A DNA stretch of 19,204 nucleotides from CAZBEA01 sp964519355 (GCA_964519355.1 CAZFJW010000022.1:1-19204); one strand, 5' to 3'. Numbered from the stretch's first letter, positions 1 to 7,174 are shown. Made by a program: numbers and translations. Notes: generated by a model not told the origin, from the sequence alone.

Positions 1-15
1 TAATTCGATTCATCT

Positions 16-21
16 TATAAT
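16..21 (+). promoter_or_regulatory. -10 box (TATAAT) directly upstream of the first gene
   Basis: A perfect TATAAT hexamer ends 8 nt before the ATG at 30. There is no Shine-Dalgarno sequence between them, so transcription would begin at or next to the start codon. The matching -35 element would fall outside the window. The same arrangement recurs at eight other genes here, which supports it. Confidence 0.6.
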
Positions 22-29
22 AAAGTTAT

Positions 30-818
30 ATGAGATCTATCGAAGCAGGAAGTCAAACAAACTTTGAAGCAGCACAGGCTGCTCCACAATTCGTTGAGCA
101 GGCAGCACAGGCCGAACCAGCATTTCTTGCTGATGTTCCACAGGCAGTAACAGCTCCAACTTATCTAAAACCATTTAGAAAACCATTAATTGCAGCTGGT
201 GGAATTGCAGCAGCTATTCTTACAGCGTGTGGAGGAGATAAGGATTCTGGAGTAAAAGTTGAGTTTATTCCACATACACCAACCAGTGAAGTAACCAATA
301 CTCCTATTGCAGTTTCAACATCAACTCCTACTGCCACCAAGGAAGTACTTCCAACACCTGAGGCTCCAGTTGTGCAGGGTCCAACTGAGGCTGATAAAGC
401 AAGGGTGCGAGATCAAGCAGACGAGATGCTGCTTTTAGTTTCGGCTCAAATAAACGATATTCAAACCCCATTTTATTCAAGAATGAGCCCTGATGTTTTT
501 GAATCAAGACAAAAAGAAATAAATACTATGGTAGAGGAGATTAACAAAAATCTTGATGAAGGAAATCTCACAGCTGCAAGAGTAGCAGTCGCCACATTAA
601 AAAATAAAATTAAAGCATTGGGTGATCCTACAAAGCAAGCTGTAATATCTCAGGAGACGAGGCAAAAGCATGATCCTGAAAATAAACATATTCCTAAAAA
701 TGAAACAATCGATCCCGCAGTTCTTCCCTGGTATTTGTCTACTGTAGATATTCTTACAGCAACTGATTCTTCTGATGCTGTACCAACCCCGGCTGGCCCC
801 ACCCCTGTAGTTAAGTAG
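30..818 (+). CDS. Lipoprotein-like envelope protein, paralogue of the next gene
   Basis: 262 residues of unrecognised family. A hydrophobic stretch at residues 52-66 ends in a lipobox-like LTAC with Cys67, followed by GGD, so lipidation and an extracytoplasmic location are plausible. A Thr/Pro-rich linker (about 80-120) follows, then an apparently helical domain (about 147-242) and a Thr-Pro tail. The domain is homologous to residues 59-154 of the downstream protein: about 40% identical up to Lys203, then 25 of 26 residues identical from Ala204. Oddly, some 45 Ala/Gln/Glu-rich residues precede the signal-like segment, unlike a normal lipoprotein. No internal Met allows a shorter start, and an in-frame TAA at 21 blocks a longer one. 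The start is also supported by TATAAT at 16-21. Function unknown; the location next to a giant secreted protein suggests an envelope role. Confidence 0.8.
   Translation: MRSIEAGSQTNFEAAQAAPQFVEQAAQAEPAFLADVPQAVTAPTYLKPFRKPLIAAGGIAAAILTACGGDKDSGVKVEFIPHTPTSEVTNTPIAVSTSTPTATKEVLPTPEAPVVQGPTEADKARVRDQADEMLLLVSAQINDIQTPFYSRMSPDVFESRQKEINTMVEEINKNLDEGNLTAARVAVATLKNKIKALGDPTKQAVISQETRQKHDPENKHIPKNETIDPAVLPWYLSTVDILTATDSSDAVPTPAGPTPVVK
639..715 (+). repeat. Copy 1 of a 77-bp near-identical block shared by two paralogous genes
   Basis: This block matches 1225-1301 at 73 of 77 positions. It encodes the AVISQETRQKHDPENK region and the following residues up to IDP. Only one of the four differences changes an amino acid (His versus Tyr). 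The flanking coding sequence on the 5' side is far more diverged. Confidence 0.9.
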
Positions 819-844
819 TCTTCGGTCATTTTTTCGTAATTGAT

Positions 845-873
845 TTGAGTTGATAATGTACATGTAGTATGAT
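845..873 (+). promoter_or_regulatory. Promoter for the 880 gene (TTGAGT-17-TATGAT)
   Basis: The -35-like TTGAGT (845-850) and -10-like TATGAT (868-873) are separated by 17 nt. The -10 box ends 6 nt before the ATG at 880 and no ribosome binding site intervenes, predicting a leaderless mRNA. Confidence 0.6.
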
Positions 874-879
874 AAAAAC

Positions 880-1377
880 ATGGGCATTTTTAAATTAAAA
901 GTAAAGACATTATTTGTATTTTTAGTAGTATTTTTTATTTTAGGCCTGCTGTATTTTTTTATAAAGCAGATTGTTTTTCTAAAAGGGAACAGTAAGGTGG
1001 TTATTCAAAACAAGACAGGTTCGGTCGTAGAGGAAGTAACGTCTTTAGACGCTCCATTGTATCCCAAAATGAGTCTGGAAGTATTTAAATTTAGACAGAC
1101 TCAAATTCAAGAACTTGTAAAGCTTATAAATTCAGATATTGCAAATGGTAATATCGTATCAGCGCAAAAAAATTTAGCAGCTCTAAAAGATCAGCTGAAA
1201 CAACTTAGTGATCCTCGGAAGCTTGCTGTAATATCTCAGGAGACGAGGCAAAAGCATGATCCGGAAAATAAATACATCCCTAAAAATGAAACAATCGATC
1301 CTGAAATTCTTCCATACTATTTAGATGTAATTGACTCTCTTGTTCGTTTAGAACAAGAGAGCAAGATTAAAGAATGA
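880..1377 (+). CDS. Membrane-anchored paralogue of the preceding lipoprotein-like protein
   Basis: 165 residues of unrecognised family. A basic N-terminus (KLKVK) leads into one strongly hydrophobic segment (about residues 10-34) with no lipobox, so it is probably a signal anchor with the C-terminal domain outside. Residues 59-154 align without gaps to residues 147-242 of the preceding gene product. The match is moderate up to Lys115 and almost perfect across the next 26 residues. The long Thr-Pro linker of the paralogue is missing. The stop codon TGA overlaps the ATG of the next gene by 4 nt (ATGA), which suggests translational coupling with the giant secreted protein. The pair looks like a tandem duplication in which one copy is lipid-anchored and the other membrane-anchored; that is inference. 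Confidence 0.8.
   Translation: MGIFKLKVKTLFVFLVVFFILGLLYFFIKQIVFLKGNSKVVIQNKTGSVVEEVTSLDAPLYPKMSLEVFKFRQTQIQELVKLINSDIANGNIVSAQKNLAALKDQLKQLSDPRKLAVISQETRQKHDPENKYIPKNETIDPEILPYYLDVIDSLVRLEQESKIKE
1225..1301 (+). repeat. Copy 2 of the 77-bp near-identical block
   Basis: Partner of 639-715 (73 of 77 identical). It encodes the same peptide motif in the second paralogue, with Tyr132 in place of His220. Confidence 0.9.
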
Positions 1378-4300
1378 AAAACTTAGCTAGGTTGTTTTTT
1401 CTTTTTGTCTTCCTTTTTTTCCTTCCACAACGTGTTGAGGCAGATATAAGCTCAATCAGTGCAACGGCTGTCATCACAAGTTGCCCACAATTGTTGTCAG
1501 GTTCGGATAGGTGCGAAGCGGATTTGTATGCAATGACGACTGATGGAAGTACTGAAACTTTTAATGCAACTTACGGAATAGATTTTAGAACTGGTAGTCC
1601 TCCAGGAGTAACTACTTACCTATGGAATGCAAGTCCATATAACACAGGGACAATTACCGTAGGGCCAACATCTCAGTATTTAGGAAGCTTTTATACAATG
1701 GTTAATAACGGGACGGGCACATGTGCATTAAGTGAGGGGCAAGTCTATGCACGTCCTAGAATTGATCAAGTATGCACGTTATGTTTTACGCCTGATTCAT
1801 ACGGAATTACCAATATCGGTGCGATGGTGCATATTCATGTCAACACATCCACAGGTGCAAATGCTGGGGGTGCACTGGTGTCTTTCTCGCCCTCAGACTA
1901 CTCTGAGGGCTCAAGATATGCAGATAGCAATGGAAATGCATATGCATTTCAAAATCTTAACTGCAGCATTGGTCATACTGTTAGTGCATCTTGGAACGGA
2001 GAGACGGGGTCAATTTGGCTACCAGCTCAGTCGGGTAGTGACCCATCAACTTTATGCAATGGAACATCAAGAACTTTTACTATTAATTTAAATCCCGCAA
2101 CTCCTCCACCGGGTGCCCCCTCTGCAGGCGGCTCTACAATCGCGTATTGTCCCAGTGCTGGTTCTTCTACAGGTAATATGGATGTTTATTGGAGTGGGGG
2201 GAGTGGTGCGACTTCGCACCGCATTAACTACGGTGTTGGGTGTGATGCGCATAATGATGCTTGTCCTAATGATGTCACATTAACAGTTTCCCCCCAGACA
2301 ATAAATGGTTTTTCACTAGGTAACACATACAATTGGGAAATATTTGCTTGCAATGCTGGTGGATGTACTCCCACTGCTGGTGGATATTACACTAGAACTT
2401 TTCCTTCATCTTGTGCTGGACCAACTGCTACTCCAACTCCAACTACTCCACCTGCTTCAACCTGTGTAGGTGCAGGTAAGACTTGCGGTACAGCATCGTC
2501 CCCGGCTACGGGATCAGCTTGTACTACATCAGGGGGAGCGGCTGGAACCTGGCAATGGGATGGCCAGCCTTCAAGCTCAAGTTGTTTTACAAATCCAAAT
2601 ATATATTGTTATACCTGTGTTGGAGCAGCTCCTACATCACCTCCTCCAGTTGATCCATATTGTCCAAATATCGATACTGATGGAAGGCCAAATGCATGCG
2701 TGAATGCGGGTAGTTGTCCTCCCGGTTATTCGCGTAAGCCCGCTGGTGATAATGCATGTACAGCTTTTGTAACACTCGATCCTTTGTGTCCCAACACTGA
2801 TTTAGATGGGAGAACCAATGCCTGTCAGAATAGTTGTACAGGAGGCAGAATTGCAAAGGGTGGGGCTGCCGATGCTGCTTGTCAGAGTGGAGGACTTGGT
2901 ACATTTTGTTGCCATGACTACGCTCCAAAATGGTGTTGTCATCAGAATGCGCCAACCTCTACTCCCGCCCCAACTCCACCACCGGCAACTTGTCCGAATG
3001 GTGTATGTTCTGGTGGAGAGACGTGTTCAACCTGTCCATCAGATTGTGGTGCGTGTGCGACTTGTCCGAATGGTTTTTGTTCTGGTGGAGAGACGTGTTC
3101 AACCTGTCCATCAGATTGTGGTGCGTGTCCAACTGCCACTCCTACAGTTACCCCAACTCCAACAGTTTTTATTCGGGGGAGACTTATGGAGGATACAAAT
3201 AATGATGATATCCCGGATCGATACTATCAGAATCAACTCGTAAGTCTTTCAGGGGCAGCTGCTACATCAGGGCTTTCTACCAATCCTGTGCCATTTTCCT
3301 CTGCTTACAACTTTAATTTTGTTGGAATACCGGCGGGAATCTATAATATAAACTTCTCTATGCCTCCAAGTTATACATTGGTATCTGGGTCGAGTGCCAA
3401 GCCGGTTAGTAATTTAAATGTTACGAGCGCAGGCAACTCTTCTACTACTTGGACAATCAAACCCGAACGTCAATGTGAAAATACACCAATCGATGACGAT
3501 ACAGATCTCTTTGTAGACTGTAATGATAGTATGTGTCATTGTGACGGGAAAATATCCAATCCTCTTTCTTGTGGTCCTACGGCTACATGCCCGACACCTA
3601 TTCCAACAGCAACTCCCACTGTTGCTCCACCAACACCAACTCCTACAAATGTACCAGGATGTGTATCCTCAGTAGGAGCAGCATGCGGAATAAAATGCTG
3701 CAATAATCTGTCTTGTACAAGTGGGGGAGTCTGTGCCAATCCCACATCAACTCCAACACCAACTCCTACGAATACACCAACACCTACAGTTAGTGCAACG
3801 CCCATCCCCCAAGAACCAGGACCTGATACTGAGTGTTCTGACAATGTAGACAATGCTGATCCTGAAGATACCCTTCGTGATGGAGAGGATCCAGGCTGTA
3901 TAGATGAGAATGGATACTGGGATCCAAATGATGACAATGAGAGTGACAAACCTTCGTGTGCCACAAGTTCTCTGCTTCCTGCAAGAGTAGATGCCGGGTA
4001 TACTGCAACTGCCCAAGTACTTAATTGTGTATCAGTTACACCTCCTTTTGAATGGACACCAACACCAATTAATAAAGGTGGGGGATCACAATGTTCTGAT
4101 GGAAGTGATAATGACTCTGATTCATTAATAGATTCATTTGATCCAGGCTGTCATTCAGACGGCAATCCATCTAATCCGAGTTCATATAATCCAAAAGATA
4201 ATGACGAATCAAATTCAGGAGGACCTCTTCCTGAATGTTCTGATGGGGCGGATAATGATGCGGATTCATTCATTGATTTTCCTGCAGATCCCGGTTGTAC

Positions 4301-5312
4301 AGATCCAAATGACAACAATGAATCCTCAATCCCATACCCAGAATGTTCAGACGGAATTGACAATGGTGATGCAGACCCTCTTGCAGACTATCTTGACCCA
4401 GAATGTCATTCAGACAATAATCCAACACATCAGGATACTTATGATCCAAATGATCCAAGTGAGTCAGGTGGAGCAGATACATGTTCTGATGCATCAATTT
4501 CGGGAGTGGTAACAGCAGCAAATGCCTCATCATCTCGGGCTACTTGGACTGCTCCAACCTGTCCTGGGAATCAAGATCTTACCTGTCCTGTTGGCGTTAC
4601 TATTAATGGGGCTGGTGGTTCAGTTGATATTAATATAGGAACAGTTACTGTTAATCCAACATACAACGTGACTGCAAGAACTCTTTTGGATGATGGATAT
4701 AATAATTGTACGGGCGGATCAAGTGAATATTCTGGTAATGTTCAGGTTTCACTCACAAGAACTGGGCCACTTGCTCAGGAGACAAGAACCAGGACTATGA
4801 CAGGCTCTGAAACATTCTACTGTCAAATTAGCGGACAGAATTATGAACTTGCGATAGCGCCACCTATTGGGTATAGAGGAGTGAGCGCATCAATTACGGG
4901 TGGAAGCGGGTCTGCAGTGTCTCCAACTCAGTTCTCATTCTCACTTGCCAGTACCAACCCCACAGTAACATTTTGTATTACAAATCTTGCTCCCTGGTAT
5001 CAGACAGATGCCGGGGATGTACGATTTAATACAATAGACAATCCTGTTCCTCCCCTAAAGAGTGCTTCAAAAAATGTTTCAAGCCCATCACTCTTGTTCT
5101 CTTCAAGCGGGAATTCAGACATAGGACTTGGGAACGCATCACCAAATGGGGACAAAGAATGGGTTATTGATCAAGAATACAATTACAACAAGAATATGAA
5201 GAGCGTAAATGGAGCAGCAGCATACACATTCTACAAGTCACGCATCAAACAGCGGAATATAACGCTTAACACTATTAATAATGGGGCTTCAGGAAGTATC
5301 TCTCCTTCCTAA
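1374..5312 (+). CDS. Giant secreted modular protein rich in Cys, Asp repeats and Thr-Pro linkers (probable surface/adhesin-type)
   Basis: 1312 residues to the first stop. A signal peptide (1-23, cleavage after VEA) is followed by a beta-rich N-terminal part, a fibronectin-III-like stretch (about 244-342), Cys-rich segments, two 24-residue Cys repeats (539-586), and an SdrB/prealbumin-like domain starting at IRGRLMEDTNND (about 598-698). Next come five Asp/Cys units of the type ECSDGxDNDxDxxxDxxDPGC (near 700, 819, 906, 953 and 989), which resemble calcium-binding Asp loops. A beta-rich region (about 1036-1312) completes it. Thr-Pro linkers separate the modules. No sortase motif or C-terminal membrane segment is visible. 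The start overlaps the upstream stop (ATGA). The reading frame breaks near 5283, and the natural C-terminus is very probably 5334-5840, giving about 1488 residues. A role in adhesion or surface structure is inferred from architecture alone. Confidence 0.85.
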   Translation: MKNLARLFFLFVFLFFLPQRVEADISSISATAVITSCPQLLSGSDRCEADLYAMTTDGSTETFNATYGIDFRTGSPPGVTTYLWNASPYNTGTITVGPTSQYLGSFYTMVNNGTGTCALSEGQVYARPRIDQVCTLCFTPDSYGITNIGAMVHIHVNTSTGANAGGALVSFSPSDYSEGSRYADSNGNAYAFQNLNCSIGHTVSASWNGETGSIWLPAQSGSDPSTLCNGTSRTFTINLNPATPPPGAPSAGGSTIAYCPSAGSSTGNMDVYWSGGSGATSHRINYGVGCDAHNDACPNDVTLTVSPQTINGFSLGNTYNWEIFACNAGGCTPTAGGYYTRTFPSSCAGPTATPTPTTPPASTCVGAGKTCGTASSPATGSACTTSGGAAGTWQWDGQPSSSSCFTNPNIYCYTCVGAAPTSPPPVDPYCPNIDTDGRPNACVNAGSCPPGYSRKPAGDNACTAFVTLDPLCPNTDLDGRTNACQNSCTGGRIAKGGAADAACQSGGLGTFCCHDYAPKWCCHQNAPTSTPAPTPPPATCPNGVCSGGETCSTCPSDCGACATCPNGFCSGGETCSTCPSDCGACPTATPTVTPTPTVFIRGRLMEDTNNDDIPDRYYQNQLVSLSGAAATSGLSTNPVPFSSAYNFNFVGIPAGIYNINFSMPPSYTLVSGSSAKPVSNLNVTSAGNSSTTWTIKPERQCENTPIDDDTDLFVDCNDSMCHCDGKISNPLSCGPTATCPTPIPTATPTVAPPTPTPTNVPGCVSSVGAACGIKCCNNLSCTSGGVCANPTSTPTPTPTNTPTPTVSATPIPQEPGPDTECSDNVDNADPEDTLRDGEDPGCIDENGYWDPNDDNESDKPSCATSSLLPARVDAGYTATAQVLNCVSVTPPFEWTPTPINKGGGSQCSDGSDNDSDSLIDSFDPGCHSDGNPSNPSSYNPKDNDESNSGGPLPECSDGADNDADSFIDFPADPGCTDPNDNNESSIPYPECSDGIDNGDADPLADYLDPECHSDNNPTHQDTYDPNDPSESGGADTCSDASISGVVTAANASSSRATWTAPTCPGNQDLTCPVGVTINGAGGSVDINIGTVTVNPTYNVTARTLLDDGYNNCTGGSSEYSGNVQVSLTRTGPLAQETRTRTMTGSETFYCQISGQNYELAIAPPIGYRGVSASITGGSGSAVSPTQFSFSLASTNPTVTFCITNLAPWYQTDAGDVRFNTIDNPVPPLKSASKNVSSPSLLFSSSGNSDIGLGNASPNGDKEWVIDQEYNYNKNMKSVNGAAAYTFYKSRIKQRNITLNTINNGASGSISPS
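1889..1910 (+). other. Strong perfect hairpin inside the giant gene
   Basis: GCCCTCAGA (1889-1897) and TCTGAGGGC (1902-1910) form a perfect 9-bp stem with a 4-nt CTAC loop. It lies inside the coding region (SPSDYSEG) and has no T run after it, so it is not an intrinsic terminator. Confidence 0.6.
2988..3128 (+). repeat. Tandem duplication with 72-bp period inside the giant gene
   Basis: 2988-3056 and 3060-3128 match at 67 of 69 positions. Each copy encodes a 24-residue Cys-rich unit of the form CPNGxCSGGETCSTCPSDCG. The near-identity at DNA level indicates a recent in-frame duplication. Confidence 0.9.
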
Positions 5313-5341
5313 ACAGGAATATATTAAATAACAGTGTATAG
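5282..5341 (+). other. Compensating double frameshift junction in the giant secreted protein gene
   Basis: The main frame hits TAA at 5310 and again at 5325. From about 5282 the frame starting at 5282 (TGG) is open to TAG at 5339 and reads as a plausible continuation (GFRKYLSFLNRNILNNS). The main frame then resumes from 5334/5337 with VYSNGNFNLTGY. One G lost from the run at 5283-5286 plus one extra base near 5333-5336 would explain both events and restore a single frame. The indels could be real mutations or sequence/assembly errors. Confidence 0.6.
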
Positions 5342-5840
5342 TAACGGCAACTTTAACCTAACAGGGTATACACATCCTACCGTATCGGGTGCACCAGGCA
5401 GAGTAGTACTTCTTGTTCCAGGAAATCTTACAATCAGTTCCAATATGAATGTCCCATCAGGAGGACTTCTTATCGTTGCAGTAAAGGGTACTCTTACAAT
5501 TGATGAATCAGTTGGCGATGACGTGGCAGATTATGACTCCACAACATCACACTTAGATGGGATATTTACTTCTGAAGAAGATATTCTTATTCCTGGAAAT
5601 CTTTGTGTAGACGGTGTAACACCAGATCTCAAGTTAAATATCGCTGGTTCTCTTGTTGCAAATGCCAGAAAGCCTTTTGCTGAAGATCCAACAGCAGGAA
5701 TTGTTGATAACCAGCGGTCTCTCTGTCAGGGAGATGCAGATTATGCATCACTTAATGTTGCAACACGTCCAGACTTCCTCCTTCAACTGACTGATTTCTA
5801 CAAAACAACCTACACACGGTGGAAAGAGGTAAGGCCGTAG
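5334..5840 (+). CDS. C-terminal domain of the giant secreted protein, separated by frameshifts
   Basis: 168 residues if read from GTG 5334, in the same frame as the upstream gene and only 21 nt after its stop. It has no signal peptide, no Shine-Dalgarno sequence and no convincing promoter of its own. The sequence is beta-strand rich (VVLLVPGNLTISSNMNVPSG, then LLIVAVKGTLTIDESVG) and ends in a segment like YTRWKEVRP. From memory, this resembles the C-terminal part of large secreted CPR proteins, where a repeated strand motif of the form GNLTI...VPSG...KGxLTI follows the main body. I therefore read it as the real end of the preceding protein rather than an independent gene. A separately translated small protein from GTG is the less likely alternative. 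Confidence 0.65.
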   Translation: MYSNGNFNLTGYTHPTVSGAPGRVVLLVPGNLTISSNMNVPSGGLLIVAVKGTLTIDESVGDDVADYDSTTSHLDGIFTSEEDILIPGNLCVDGVTPDLKLNIAGSLVANARKPFAEDPTAGIVDNQRSLCQGDADYASLNVATRPDFLLQLTDFYKTTYTRWKEVRP

Positions 5841-5860
5841 ATTCTAGAAAATAAAACGCG

Positions 5861-6472
5861 CTATGAGTTGGGTTCTGTTTTATGGAATTTGCTGAAATAG
5901 AGATCAATTCCATGCTGAAAAACAAGCTCCAAAGATTTGTGAACCTCTTTTACCATATGTCTTACTTTGCTTTTTTCCTGTGCGCTAAAACGTGACAGAA
6001 CAAAATCTGCAACCTGGCTTTTATCTCTGTGTTCTTTTTCGTTATGATGGTCTATTCCAATTCCCATTCTTATTCTCAAAAATTCATCAGTTTTAATTGT
6101 TTCAATTATTGACTGAACTCCCCGATGTCCTCCTGATGCTCCGCCGAATCGTATTCGAATTTTTCCAAGAGGAAGATCTAATTCGTCGTATATTACTATT
6201 AAGTCCTTTGGCTCAATTTTTAACTTTCCAAGAAGAGATGAGACGCCCATGCCTGAGTTATTCATGAAAGTTTGAGGTTTGGCTATAACAAATTCCTCAT
6301 GTTTGCCTTTTACTTTTTTGAAAAGAGAGTGGGCGAGACGGTCTTCTTCCCATTTTGATTTTTCAACAGATTCGTACTGCTTGAGAAGTTCATCAAGTGT
6401 ATGAAATCCGATATTGTGACGTGTATTATCGTATTGTTCTCCTGGATTGCCAAGGCCGACTATTAATTTCAT
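5861..6472 (-). CDS. pth: Peptidyl-tRNA hydrolase
   Basis: 203 residues. It releases peptides from peptidyl-tRNAs dropped by the ribosome so that the tRNA can be reused; cytoplasmic. Family motifs are present: the N-terminal LIVGLGNPG with Asn9, TRHNIGF with catalytic His19, KPQTFMNNSG with Asn71, and YDELDLPLGKIR with Asp96. Length is normal or slightly above for the family. The usual GGHNG motif reads GGHRG here, so Arg117 sits where E. coli has Asn114, a residue that helps bind the tRNA/peptide. The ATG is 12 nt after the gpmA stop with no promoter-like box at the right distance, so the gene is probably cotranscribed with gpmA. It converges with the giant secreted gene, leaving a 20-nt gap and no clear terminator. 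Confidence 0.95.
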   Translation of the reverse strand: MKLIVGLGNPGEQYDNTRHNIGFHTLDELLKQYESVEKSKWEEDRLAHSLFKKVKGKHEEFVIAKPQTFMNNSGMGVSSLLGKLKIEPKDLIVIYDELDLPLGKIRIRFGGASGGHRGVQSIIETIKTDEFLRIRMGIGIDHHNEKEHRDKSQVADFVLSRFSAQEKSKVRHMVKEVHKSLELVFQHGIDLYFSKFHKTEPNS

Positions 6473-6484
6473 GTATATTATTTT

Positions 6485-7117
6485 TTAGACTTTTCCTCTG
6501 TTCTCATTTTCGCCGCGAATTTCTTTGTTTGTTATGGTGCCCTCAGTATTTACTGTATAGACATATGCTTCACCAGTTCCAATTTCCAAATCTGCGACTT
6601 TTTCATCAGGGATATTTTCAAGATGTTTCACAAGTGCTCTTAATGCGTTTCCGCTTGAGGCCACAAGAATATTTAAGCCTGACTTCAATTTAGGAAGTAC
6701 TTCCTCTTCGTAATATGGAACTACTCGATCATGAACCATTTTAAGGCTTTCACCGTTTGGAGGAGGATAGTCCCAAGAGCGCCTTATTTTTTGAAATTCT
6801 TCCTCACCGACCTCTTTTTTAACATCCCACTTATTTTTATGGTTATAGTCTCCGTAGTTTCTTTCTCGAAAAGCTCGGTTAATAGTGGTGGGTATGCTTT
6901 CTTGATTTATCTGCTTTTTTATTTCGCTGAGAGTCTGTTCTGAGCGAATTTGGTCTGATGTATAGGCGTGGTCAAAATGTATATCTGAAAGTTCTTTTCC
7001 TGTTCTTTGGGCTTGTTCATATCCTTCTGGTGCGAGTGCCGGGTCTTCCCATCCAGCCCATATGCCTATTTTGTTGTACTCAGATAGTCCGTGACGGACT
7101 AAAACAAGGGTTGCCAT
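6485..7117 (-). CDS. gpmA: 2,3-bisphosphoglycerate-dependent phosphoglycerate mutase (variant active site)
   Basis: 210 residues from ATG at 7117; a TTG two codons upstream (7123) is possible but less likely. It interconverts 3- and 2-phosphoglycerate in glycolysis. Motifs: LVRHG with the phospho-acceptor His9, the GW-DPALAPEG region, ERNYGDY with Glu85, RRSWDYPPP (about 112-120), GESL, and NALRALVKHL (157-166). The second active-site His, in AHGNSLRAL of E. coli, is replaced by Ser155 (ASSGNALR), and ERHYG reads ERNYG. The rest of the fold signature is intact, so dPGM ancestry is safe, but activity is less certain. The promoter at 7127-7155 ends 9 nt before the ATG. It is likely the first gene of a gpmA-pth unit and is divergent from the giant membrane protein. 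Confidence 0.88.
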   Translation of the reverse strand: MATLVLVRHGLSEYNKIGIWAGWEDPALAPEGYEQAQRTGKELSDIHFDHAYTSDQIRSEQTLSEIKKQINQESIPTTINRAFRERNYGDYNHKNKWDVKKEVGEEEFQKIRRSWDYPPPNGESLKMVHDRVVPYYEEEVLPKLKSGLNILVASSGNALRALVKHLENIPDEKVADLEIGTGEAYVYTVNTEGTITNKEIRGENENRGKV

Positions 7118-7126
7118 GCGCAAAAA

Positions 7127-7155
7127 AGTATACTTAAATTGTTACAGAATCACAA
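7127..7155 (-). promoter_or_regulatory. gpmA promoter (TTGTGA-17-TATACT, minus strand)
   Basis: On the minus strand, TTGTGA (7150-7155) and TATACT (7127-7132) have a 17-nt spacer. The -10 box ends 9 nt before the ATG at 7117. The absence of a Shine-Dalgarno sequence favours a leaderless or nearly leaderless mRNA. Confidence 0.6.
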
Positions 7156-7174
7156 GATGAAAAATCATTTGTCA

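Noticed and set aside
597..887. A 96-codon minus-strand frame across the end of the first gene
   Set aside because: It runs antisense to the conserved 26-residue motif, its protein has no recognisable features, and it overlaps the promoter of the second gene.
2203..2222. GGTGCG-ACTT-CGCACC as a terminator
   Set aside because: It lies well inside an open coding region and no T run follows.
2632..2955. Open frames of 65-145 codons on both strands inside the giant secreted gene
   Set aside because: They overlap a long gene with clear domain structure, have low-complexity or unlikely composition, and lack promoters. They are by-products of the repetitive Thr-Pro and Cys codons.
5313..5333. Independent start of a small gene at GTG 5334
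   Set aside because: It is in frame with the upstream gene, lacks a ribosome site, promoter and signal peptide, and its sequence reads as the missing C-terminus of the giant protein.
5841..5860. Bidirectional terminator between the giant gene and pth
   Set aside because: Only a short TCTAGA palindrome is near; no stable stem with T tracts on either side.
7118..7123. TTG at 7123 as gpmA start
   Set aside because: It adds only Met-Arg before the ATG. The ATG at 7117 gives the canonical N-terminus of the family.
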